From positions 1 to 64,000 of the forward strand of contig CAWJBD010000010.1 of the NCBI GenBank assembly GCA_963841045.1: 64,000 nucleotides of DNA. The letters are read 5' to 3'. The DNA is from Aalborgiella sp963841045 (GTDB taxonomy: Bacteria > Pseudomonadota > Gammaproteobacteria > Burkholderiales > Burkholderiaceae_C). Below, one piece after another: positions 55,520 through 63,203 of this stretch. The translations under genes were made by a program, and so were the position numbers. The notes under the pieces were generated by a model. It had not been told where the DNA came from, made no database searches, and was given only the letters and a program-made list of their open reading frames with translations. Positions within the stretch are counted from its first letter, which is position 1. Every line of letters starts with the position of its first letter.

Positions 55520-56506
55520 ATGCAGAAAATTCAAAAATTCGCTCTAGCTTTGATTTCAGCTACTTTCTTAAGTGCTAGTGGTTATGTGCAAGCCCAAGCG
55601 AAAGAAAATATTACTTATTTATTGCCAGCACCACCAACATTACCTGCGTTTGCACCTTGGGTGATTGCCAAACACAAAGGGTATTACGATGCTGCTAACT
55701 TAAATGTTACGTTTCTCGCAGCACGTGGTGGCGTAGATGTAGCCAAACAAGTTGGTGCTGGTAATGCCATCGTAGGCGGTGCTATCGGTGATACTCCGAT
55801 AATTGTTCGTGCAAACAATGTACCAGTCAAAGCCATTGCAGTTCTTGGTGGCGGTTCTTTGACACAGTTGGCTGTTAATACGGCATCAGGTGTAAAAAGC
55901 ATCAAGGAATTCAAGGGCAAAAGCATGAGTGTCATGGCATACACCGACACGACTTATTACGCTTTGCTCGGCTCTTTGGAGATGGCCGATATGAGCAAAA
56001 AGGATTTAGATATTCAAGCCGCAGGCCCTGCTGGTGTGTGGCAACTTTTAGCTAAAGGTGACGTGGCAGGCATGGCGGGAGTACCCGAGTGGATTGTCAG
56101 TGCCCGGGAGGCAGGAGCAAAAATTGAGTTATTACCTCCAGAGCAACATTTCAAGAGCATGGCACAAGCCATCATTGCTTCTGATGAGGCTATCAAAAAA
56201 CAACCAGAAACATTGCGTAAGCTAGTGCTAGCAACATTGCGCGGCCAAAAAGACATCATTGATAACCCTGCAGAGGCAGCAAAAACATTTGCAGCTGCAG
56301 TACCGTCTTATGCTGGTAAAGAAGCTTCGTTGGTAACTACATTTGAGATGTATCGAAAGTATGTTTATGCCGGTCAAGCTATTCAGGGTGCGATGGACCC
56401 AGTGCGCCTTAAATCCGTTCAAGATTTTTATGTCAAAGAAGGTATTGTCCCAAAAGCTTCACCGTTAGATGATTTGTATACCAACCAGTTTGTTACGACT
56501 CGTTAA
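55520..56506 (+). CDS. ABC importer periplasmic binding protein (NMT1/SsuA/TauA type)
   Basis: 328 residues with a signal peptide (MQKIQKFALALISATFLSAS, cleavage near VQAQAKE). The type 2 periplasmic fold follows: ITYLLPAPPTLPAFAPWVIA, KHKGYYDAANLNVTFLAARGG, VGAGNAIVGGAIGDTPIIV and LAKGDVAGMAGVPEW. AAAGGAGA precedes the ATG. This is the NMT1/SsuA-like class, with ligands from taurine and sulfonates to pyrimidines and aromatic carboxylates. The ligand cannot be derived here. Confidence 0.92.
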   Translation: MQKIQKFALALISATFLSASGYVQAQAKENITYLLPAPPTLPAFAPWVIAKHKGYYDAANLNVTFLAARGGVDVAKQVGAGNAIVGGAIGDTPIIVRANNVPVKAIAVLGGGSLTQLAVNTASGVKSIKEFKGKSMSVMAYTDTTYYALLGSLEMADMSKKDLDIQAAGPAGVWQLLAKGDVAGMAGVPEWIVSAREAGAKIELLPPEQHFKSMAQAIIASDEAIKKQPETLRKLVLATLRGQKDIIDNPAEAAKTFAAAVPSYAGKEASLVTTFEMYRKYVYAGQAIQGAMDPVRLKSVQDFYVKEGIVPKASPLDDLYTNQFVTTR

Positions 56507-56529
56507 ACACAAATATTTAAGGTACTGCT

Positions 56530-57303
56530 ATGGATAACAAAGTCACCATTATTGGAAGTGTCGCACTGCTTATTGTGACTTTGTTGTTCTGGCAATTTGG
56601 CCCCGGATTGATGGGATTGCCAGATTACATATTGCCACCAATGAGTAAGACGTATCAAGAAATGATGCGAATGTTTTCTGAAAATAACCTTTTGGGTCAT
56701 TTCGGCGTCACAGCTTTAGAGGTCTTCTTGGGATTTACATTGGGGTCACTTTTGGGAGTGATCGTTGGCGTGACATTGGGTTTGTCACCTACTGCTGAGG
56801 CCATACTGTCTCCTTACATTCTCACTTTGCAAATTGCACCAAAGGTAGCTTTTGCTCCCTTGTTTGTCATGTGGTTGGGATACACAATTTACCCCAAAGT
56901 TCTGGTTGCAATCTTGATAGTCTTCTTTCCGGTCATGGTCAATGTTTTGGCTGCAATTCGGACGGTAGATCCAGATATGGTGAATTTGGTTCGCACATTG
57001 AATGCAGGTCGTTGGCAAATTTTCAGCATGCTGGAATTCCCCTTTTCATTACCCAATCTATTCTCAGGATTACGAATTGCATCTACCTTGGCTGTAATTG
57101 GTGTCACTGTCGGTGAGTTAATTGGTGGCAATAAGGGTCTTGGATTTCTATTGGTTGAATCAGAAGGTCAAAGCAACACACCCGGCGTGTTTGTTGCCAT
57201 CACTGGTTTAACCATCATTGGTATCTTGGCTTATGGCATGGTGGTGTGGCTAGAAAAGAGAGTGTTGCACTATTTGCCAAAAGCATCACGAGTCACTATA
57301 TAG
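56530..57303 (+). CDS. ABC importer permease (SsuC/TauC type)
   Basis: 257 residues with about six transmembrane helices, starting VTIIGSVALLIVTLLFWQFG. The cytoplasmic coupling segment is VRTLNAGRWQIFSMLEFPFSLPNLFSGLRIAS, the EAA-like loop of NitT/TauT permeases, followed by VIGVTVGELIGGNKGLGFLL. The homodimer forms the inner-membrane channel with the ATPase and binding protein directly upstream (spacing 46 and 23 bp). Confidence 0.93.
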   Translation: MDNKVTIIGSVALLIVTLLFWQFGPGLMGLPDYILPPMSKTYQEMMRMFSENNLLGHFGVTALEVFLGFTLGSLLGVIVGVTLGLSPTAEAILSPYILTLQIAPKVAFAPLFVMWLGYTIYPKVLVAILIVFFPVMVNVLAAIRTVDPDMVNLVRTLNAGRWQIFSMLEFPFSLPNLFSGLRIASTLAVIGVTVGELIGGNKGLGFLLVESEGQSNTPGVFVAITGLTIIGILAYGMVVWLEKRVLHYLPKASRVTI

Positions 57304-57326
57304 CGTCTCAGAAAAATCGAGTATTC

Positions 57327-58082
57327 ATGAAAGAAATGCTGCAAGGACGAAGGGTTTTAATCACTGGCGGTGCCAGAGGATTGGGGTTGGCTTTTGCTGT
57401 TAGTGTTGCAGAGCAAGGTGCAAAAGTTGTTATCGCGGATGTGTTACCTGAGTTGGCGCAGATCGAGGCAGAAAAATTAAGGATACGTGGGCTGGATGTC
57501 CACGCATTAACGTTGGATTTATCTTCACCAGAATCCATTACTAATTGTGCAAAAAAAGCTATTCAACATTTAGGTGGTCTTGACGGTTTGGTCAATAACG
57601 CTGCAGTGACTAACTCTGGTGGTATCAATAGCGAAGACATCAGTGTGAATATGTGGGACCAGGTCATGAATGTCAATGTGCGCGGCACATGGTTGATGAT
57701 CAACGCATGTTCGAAAGCGTTGCGAGATTCTGGGCATGGTGCCATTGTTAATCTGGCATCTGATACACCACTTTGGGGTGCACCTCGCTTGATGGCTTAT
57801 GTTGCTAGTAAAGGGGCCATCATCGCTATGACTAAATCACTGGCGCGTGAGTTTGGTGGTGACAATGTTACTGTCAATGCCTTGGCGCCAGGTTTGACAT
57901 TGGTGGAAGCCACAGCATACGTGCCCCAAGATCGACACGATTTTTATCTGAATGGTCGCGCTATCAAGCGTGAACAATTACCAGAAGATGTTTGTGGTGC
58001 GGTGGTATTTTGCTTATCAGATTTGTCGCGATTCGTTACAGGCGAATTAATTGCGGTGAATGGTGGTTTTGTGATGCATTGA
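57327..58082 (+). CDS. Short-chain dehydrogenase/reductase
   Basis: 251 residues from ATG 57327; a longer frame to 57246 overlaps the permease. It is a classical SDR: cofactor loop VLITGGARGLGLAFAVSVAE, DVLPELAQIEAEK (Asp at strand 2 end, favouring NAD), LVNNAAVTNSGG, the Ser of VNLASDTPLWG, and the catalytic Tyr/Lys in LMAYVASKGAIIAMTKSL. VNALAPGLTLVEAT and FVTGELIAVNGG close it. It oxidises or reduces a hydroxyl/keto group of a pathway intermediate; which one is unknown. Confidence 0.9.
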   Translation: MKEMLQGRRVLITGGARGLGLAFAVSVAEQGAKVVIADVLPELAQIEAEKLRIRGLDVHALTLDLSSPESITNCAKKAIQHLGGLDGLVNNAAVTNSGGINSEDISVNMWDQVMNVNVRGTWLMINACSKALRDSGHGAIVNLASDTPLWGAPRLMAYVASKGAIIAMTKSLAREFGGDNVTVNALAPGLTLVEATAYVPQDRHDFYLNGRAIKREQLPEDVCGAVVFCLSDLSRFVTGELIAVNGGFVMH

Positions 58083-58097
58083 TTGGATGGAAACAGA

Positions 58098-58970
58098 ATG
58101 AATTCCTTAAGTCATCGCATAAAACAACTGGAAAGTACATTTCCGCTACGAACCGTTAGTACCGATGGCGGTTGTATTTCATACAGAGAAAACATGGCAA
58201 GCAATATGGGAGTGCGTCGAAATAGCATAACTGTTGTTGCATTGCATGGCATAGGCTCAGCATCAGCATCATGGCTGGATGTTGCGTTGTGTTTGAGTGA
58301 TATTCGTTTCATTGCTTGGGATGCGCCAGGTTATGGAAAATCCACAGGATTGCAAGCTAAGCAACCACTGGCCACTGACTATGCAATTGCTTTAGATGGG
58401 TTTTTGAATGCCATGCAGATACAGCAATGTATTCTGGTGGGGCATTCCTTAGGTGCATTGATGTCCGCAGCATATGTGGCAAAACCAAACATCAGCAAAG
58501 TAGAGCAAGCCATATTTATCTCACCTGCACGCGGTTATGGTTCAAATATTGAAACCGCCAAACGAATTCGAGATGAGCGATTGCAGACTTTGCAAATTTT
58601 GGGAATTATTGAGATGGCTAAGCAGCGGTCCGAGCGTTTGTTGTCATCGAATGCTTCCGATGAAGCGCGAGAATGGGTGCAATGGAATATGGCTAACTTA
58701 AATCCAACTGGTTATAAGCAAGCGGTCGAACTTCTTTGCGGTGATGATATCAGTCGATATTCAAGAACAGCGATACCAGTTGCAGTTTACTGTGGTTCAA
58801 ATGACATTGTTACTGTGCCAACAACCTGCCTAGAAATTGCAAACAGTTTTCAAGCTACTTATTCATTAATTGACGGTGCGGGACACGCTAGCCATTGTGA
58901 AAAGGCATCTGACATCTCAAGAATTATTGAAAATTTTCAACCCAGTGCCAATCGTCTAGAAGCGGCCTAG
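58098..58970 (+). CDS. Alpha/beta hydrolase
   Basis: 290 residues from ATG 58098 (TGGAAACAG upstream; an earlier TTG at 58083 is possible). Oxyanion strand VVALHGIGSASASWLDVALC, FIAWDAPGYGKS, the nucleophile elbow CILVGHSLGALMSAAYVA (Ser), the acid near AVYCGSNDIVT (Asp) and the catalytic His in IDGAGHASHCEKASD form a complete triad. The style is that of ring-fission-product (MhpC/BphD) and ester/lactone hydrolases. It lies in the middle of module B, fitting a role in cleaving a C-C, ester or amide bond. Confidence 0.88.
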   Translation: MNSLSHRIKQLESTFPLRTVSTDGGCISYRENMASNMGVRRNSITVVALHGIGSASASWLDVALCLSDIRFIAWDAPGYGKSTGLQAKQPLATDYAIALDGFLNAMQIQQCILVGHSLGALMSAAYVAKPNISKVEQAIFISPARGYGSNIETAKRIRDERLQTLQILGIIEMAKQRSERLLSSNASDEAREWVQWNMANLNPTGYKQAVELLCGDDISRYSRTAIPVAVYCGSNDIVTVPTTCLEIANSFQATYSLIDGAGHASHCEKASDISRIIENFQPSANRLEAA

Positions 58971-58991
58971 CTTCATAACTTTAGAAATTCT

Positions 58992-59819
58992 ATGGAAATC
59001 ACAAATTCAAACGAAGCTGATACACGGTATACGGTACCTGCGCTGGAGCGTGGTTTACGTTTATTGATGGAATTTAATCGGCATGAGCGCAGTTTGACTC
59101 CACCAGAATTAGCGAGACGCCTCAGTTTGCCGCGCTCGACGGTATTCAGAATGTTAAGCACTCTTGAAGAATTAGGATTGGTTGAGCGTACCGATGGAGG
59201 GCGAGCATTTCGATTGGGAATAGCAGTATTACGTTTAGGTTTTGAATACCTGTCATCACTGGATCTGACTGAATTGGGTATGCCTATTTTGGGTCGTTTA
59301 CGTGACAAAGTTGGGTGTGCTTGTAATTTGGTGGTGAGGGACAATCGCAGCATTGTTTACATCGCCAAAGTTGCGCCCGCCTCATGGATCGCATCCTCCG
59401 TGACTGTTGGCACGCGATTGCCAGCTTATGCAACCGTTTTTGGACGATTGTTATTAAGCGATATGTCCTTAGATCAGCTTCGCGCACTTTATCCAGAAGA
59501 ACATTTAGAACGATATTCAGACCAAACGCCAGCGACAACCTTGGCATTGTTTGATTTGCTTCAAGCTGATAAGGAGAAAACTTGTCTAGTTGGTGAAGGT
59601 TTTTTTGAAAAGTCTATTTCAACTGTCGCGGCAACAGTGCGAAACGAAACTGATTCAATCGTTGCTGCATTAGGGGTAACAGTGCCTTATGCCAGTATTG
59701 AGCCCGAGTTGCGATCTAATTTGATTCAACATGTCGGTGAAGCTGCCAATGAGCTCTCTACAGCACTTGGGTTTTCATCAAGAAAAAAGTCGACCGCTCA
59801 AGTGCTGCGCATGGCGTGA
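58992..59819 (+). CDS. IclR family transcriptional regulator (module B)
   Basis: 275 residues. The winged helix is VPALERGLRLLMEFNRHERS, LTPPELARRLSLPRSTVFRMLSTLEELGLVERTDGGRAFRL, followed by the ligand-binding domain (GCACNLVVRDNRSIVYIAKV, LPAYATVFGRLLLSDM, SIVAALGVTVPYASIEP). It is encoded within the catabolic genes on the same strand, suggesting an autogenous or local activator. It may share the GTTTCA-type operators with the module A regulator. Confidence 0.92.
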   Translation: MEITNSNEADTRYTVPALERGLRLLMEFNRHERSLTPPELARRLSLPRSTVFRMLSTLEELGLVERTDGGRAFRLGIAVLRLGFEYLSSLDLTELGMPILGRLRDKVGCACNLVVRDNRSIVYIAKVAPASWIASSVTVGTRLPAYATVFGRLLLSDMSLDQLRALYPEEHLERYSDQTPATTLALFDLLQADKEKTCLVGEGFFEKSISTVAATVRNETDSIVAALGVTVPYASIEPELRSNLIQHVGEAANELSTALGFSSRKKSTAQVLRMA

Positions 59820-59835
59820 TTCTGGTGAATTAAAC

Positions 59836-60636
59836 ATGCAACCCATTATGAATTTATCAAACTCAGTGGCAGTTATTACTGGGGGCTCGTCCGGAATTGG
59901 CTTAGCTTGTTGTGAATTATTTTTAGCAGCTGATGCGGCAGTCGCATTTTGTGGTCGGGATCAGCAACGCTTGGAGAAAGCGAGACTATCTTTAATAGCC
60001 AAATATCCGCATGCACGTTTATTTGCAGCTGTTTGTGATGTGCTTGACCCAACGTCTGTTCAGAATTTTTCAACGCAAGTGGAAAAAGAGTTCGGTAAGG
60101 CGAATATTTTGGTTAATAACGCAGGGCAAGGTCGCGTATCTACTTTTGCCGATACCACGGATGTGGCTTGGATGGAAGAATTGCAACTGAAATATTTTTC
60201 TGTGATTCATCCAGTTCGTGCATTTTTATCGCAATTGCAGTCCAGTCCAAATGCCAGCATCGTGTGCGTCAATTCATTGTTAGCCGTCCAACCAGAACCG
60301 CACATGGTCGCGACATCATCTGCACGAGCGGGAATTGCCAATTTAGTTCGTTCATTGGCTGTCGAATTCGCACCGCAACAAATTAGAGTTAACGGCATAT
60401 TTCTTGGTTTGGTGGAGTCAGGCCAATGGCATCGTCGCTTTGACGCTCGACCAGATCAGTCACAAAGTTGGGAACATTGGAGTGCGGAATTGGCAAAGCA
60501 AAAAGAGATTCCACTCAGGCGATTGGGCAAGCCTGCTGAAGCAGCACAAGCCATATTTTTCTTAGCTTCACCAATGTCGTCGTACACGACGGGCAGTCAC
60601 ATAGATATTTCAGGAGGCTTATCGCGCCATGCATGA
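59836..60636 (+). CDS. SDR family protein with non-canonical active site
   Basis: 266 residues from ATG 59836; the frame to 59731 overlaps iclR. It has the SDR fold: VAVITGGSSGIGLACCELF, FCGRDQQRLEKARL, ILVNNAGQGRVSTF, a Ser in VCVNSLLAV, but HMVATSSARAGIANLVRSLA where the catalytic Tyr-x-x-x-Lys should be (Thr and Arg instead). IRVNGIFLGLVESGQWHRRF and GSHIDISGG follow. Either it uses other residues, has a non-redox role, or is an unusual subfamily. It overlaps the next gene by 8 bp. Confidence 0.82.
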   Translation: MQPIMNLSNSVAVITGGSSGIGLACCELFLAADAAVAFCGRDQQRLEKARLSLIAKYPHARLFAAVCDVLDPTSVQNFSTQVEKEFGKANILVNNAGQGRVSTFADTTDVAWMEELQLKYFSVIHPVRAFLSQLQSSPNASIVCVNSLLAVQPEPHMVATSSARAGIANLVRSLAVEFAPQQIRVNGIFLGLVESGQWHRRFDARPDQSQSWEHWSAELAKQKEIPLRRLGKPAEAAQAIFFLASPMSSYTTGSHIDISGGLSRHA

Positions 60637-62320
60637 TCAAAAAACCATCACTGTTGGCGCAGCTATCGCCGCATTCTTAGATCAATGCGGCGTAAAAGCT
60701 GCATTTGGTGTTATCTCTATTCATAACATGCCCATTTTGGATGCATTCAATGATCAAGGAAAAGTGCGCTTTATACCCGCACGCGGTGAGGCAGGGGCTA
60801 CTAATATGGCAGATGCATATGCCCGTACCACTGGCACATTAGGCGTTTGTATAACAAGTACAGGTACAGCGGCAGGGAATGCAGCTGGCGCCATGGTAGA
60901 AGCACTGACGGCGGGAACACCTTTACTGCACTTAACTGGTCAAATAGAAGTGCCCTATCTGGATCAGGATTTGGGCTATATCCATGAAGCGCCAGATCAA
61001 TTAAACATGCTTAAAGCTGTTTCTAAAGAGGCCTTCCGCATTCGCACACCAGAATCAGCGATAGGTATTATTAAACATGCGGTCAAAGTCGCTTTGACAG
61101 CTCCTACGGGTCCCGTCAGTGTTGAAGTTCCTATTGACATACAGGCAAGTCTGATTCCGATGCCGCTGGATCTGAGTCCTTGGGATGTAGAACCAGTCAA
61201 ACCTTCAGAGGCGGCACTGGATCGTCTGGCAGATCAATTGGCATCTGCCAAACGCCCCTTGCTATGGTTAGGCGGTGGAGCACGCCACGCCGGGGTAGCA
61301 GCGCAGAAATTATTGGATTTGGGCTTTGGTTTGGTTACTTCTGCGCAGGGTAGAGGCATTGTCCCAGAAGATGACCCAAGAACTTTAGGATCTTTCACGC
61401 TACAAAAAGGTATTGAGGATTTTTATGCTACTTGCGATGCCATGCTGGTTGTTGGATCGCGTTTGCGCAGTAATGAAACGCTGACCTATAAATTAAAGCT
61501 GCCGCAACCGATGTACCGAATTGATGTCAATCCATCTGCAGAAGGACGTTGTTATGACAGCACAACGTTTGTATGCAGTGATTCCAATCTAGCTTTAGAG
61601 GGGTTGGCAAAACGTTTAGAGGGTAGGATGAAGACCGATCCCAAATTTACTGCTGATTTGCGACGTGTACATGAAGGCGCTCAAGCAACACTTATTGATG
61701 GTGTCGGCCCGTATGCTCAATTAATCAGCACATTGCAAGCAAAAGTTGGGCGAAACTTCAATTGGGTACGCGATGTTACTTTGTCCAATAGCATTTGGGG
61801 AAATCGTCAACTGCGCATATTTAACCCAACAGCAGGTGTGCATGCCCTTGGTGGTGGCATTGGTCAAGGTTTAACTATGGGTATCGGTGCCAGTATTGGC
61901 GCAGCCGTGTTTGGAAAATCAAATAACTCAGTCGCTGGCCGCAAAACATTCTGTCTGGCTGGTGACGGTGGATTTATATTGAACTTGGGCGAGCTTGCAA
62001 CATTGGTACAAGAAAACGCAAACATGGTCATTTTGTTGATGAATGATCAGGGCTACGGTGTTATTAAAAACATTCAAGACACATATTACGGCGCCAGACG
62101 TTGCTACGTAGATTTGCACACCCCAAATTATGAAAAGTTATGCGCCTCTCTGAACTTGCCACATTCACGCATTAGCAACTTGAACGATCTATCTCAAGTG
62201 TTGGACAAAGCCAATTCGTGTGATGGTCCTTATATGGTTGAAATTGACATGCTCAGTATTGGGGGATTTAAGACGGTATTCGCCGGACCACCGCTCAAAC
62301 CAGCTGCAACGAAATCATGA
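60629..62320 (+). CDS. Thiamine diphosphate-dependent enzyme (acetolactate synthase/decarboxylase superfamily)
   Basis: 563 residues. The PYR domain has the catalytic Glu at residue 54 in PARGEAGATNMADAYAR. A central domain (RPLLWLGGGARHAGVA) follows, and the PP domain has the ThDP/Mg motif GDGGFILNLGELATLVQEN and MNDQGYGVIKNIQ. This is the POX/ALS/benzoylformate decarboxylase class that decarboxylates 2-oxo acids or ligates aldehydes. With an aldehyde dehydrogenase downstream, decarboxylation to an aldehyde is a good guess. The start overlaps the SDR gene. Confidence 0.9.
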   Translation: MHDQKTITVGAAIAAFLDQCGVKAAFGVISIHNMPILDAFNDQGKVRFIPARGEAGATNMADAYARTTGTLGVCITSTGTAAGNAAGAMVEALTAGTPLLHLTGQIEVPYLDQDLGYIHEAPDQLNMLKAVSKEAFRIRTPESAIGIIKHAVKVALTAPTGPVSVEVPIDIQASLIPMPLDLSPWDVEPVKPSEAALDRLADQLASAKRPLLWLGGGARHAGVAAQKLLDLGFGLVTSAQGRGIVPEDDPRTLGSFTLQKGIEDFYATCDAMLVVGSRLRSNETLTYKLKLPQPMYRIDVNPSAEGRCYDSTTFVCSDSNLALEGLAKRLEGRMKTDPKFTADLRRVHEGAQATLIDGVGPYAQLISTLQAKVGRNFNWVRDVTLSNSIWGNRQLRIFNPTAGVHALGGGIGQGLTMGIGASIGAAVFGKSNNSVAGRKTFCLAGDGGFILNLGELATLVQENANMVILLMNDQGYGVIKNIQDTYYGARRCYVDLHTPNYEKLCASLNLPHSRISNLNDLSQVLDKANSCDGPYMVEIDMLSIGGFKTVFAGPPLKPAATKS

Positions 62321-62385
62321 TTCGTGATGTATCAAATCAAAGTGCATTTCAGTTTTTATTTTTTTAATTTCGAGCAACAAATCAA

Positions 62386-63186
62386 ATGCAAACTGCGCTA
62401 AAAGTAACATTGATTGGCTACGGTGCCATTGGTTCTGGTGTATGCCAGATACTTGACGCTGATCCCACTATTTCAATTGAACATATCGTGGTATCAGAAA
62501 AGTACGCGAACATTGCTGATAGGAGTACCGCGAACAGGCATTTTGTGACACATGTGGATTACATCAATCGCCCTGATGTCATCATTGAGTGCGCTGGTCA
62601 CTCGGCAATCGAAGAGCACGTTTTACCTGCGTTGAAAGTTGGCATACCTTGCATTGTTGCTTCAGTCGGTGCATTGTCTGCGATTGGGTTGGTCGAAAGA
62701 TTAGAAGCAGCAGCAACTGCAGGCAATACTTCGGTACATTTACTATCTGGTGCCATAGGCGCAATCGATGCATTGGCGGCAGCCAGAATTGGTGGATTAG
62801 ACAGTGTCCGTTATGAAGGCAGAAAACCGCCATTGGCATGGATGGGGTCGCCAGCCGAGATTGATTTTGACCTATCGAATATTAAAACAGCTACATTAAT
62901 TTTCAAAGGCAGTGCGCGCGAAGCATCCAGTCAATTTCCTAAAAATGCCAATGTAGCTGCAACTGTAGCTTTAGCTGGTATTGGTTTGGATAACACACTC
63001 GTTGAGTTGTACGCTGATCCACATATTTTAGAAAACCAGCACCATGTGCAAGCCAGTGGCGCTTTTGGATTTTTTGAGTTGACGATGCGTGGCAAACCGT
63101 TGGCAGCCAATCCAAAAACATCGGCGTTAACTGTTTACAGCGTGGTTAGAGCGTTGACCAACCTTTCTCATTCATTTGCCATTTGA
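62386..63186 (+). CDS. Aspartate dehydrogenase-like (NadX family) amino acid dehydrogenase
   Basis: 266 residues: NAD-binding VTLIGYGAIGSGVCQIL, then the NadX features VIIECAGHSAIEEHVLPAL, LLSGAIGAIDALAAARIGGL, FPKNANVAATVALAGIGLDN and NQHHVQASGAFGFFEL. The family oxidises L-aspartate to iminoaspartate, or runs in reverse. In catabolic clusters the real substrate may be another amino or imino acid. No NAD biosynthesis gene lies beside it, so a role in nitrogen handling of the degraded compound is inferred. Confidence 0.88.
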   Translation: MQTALKVTLIGYGAIGSGVCQILDADPTISIEHIVVSEKYANIADRSTANRHFVTHVDYINRPDVIIECAGHSAIEEHVLPALKVGIPCIVASVGALSAIGLVERLEAAATAGNTSVHLLSGAIGAIDALAAARIGGLDSVRYEGRKPPLAWMGSPAEIDFDLSNIKTATLIFKGSAREASSQFPKNANVAATVALAGIGLDNTLVELYADPHILENQHHVQASGAFGFFELTMRGKPLAANPKTSALTVYSVVRALTNLSHSFAI

Positions 63187-63203
63187 AATGCCGAGATTCC
63201 ATT

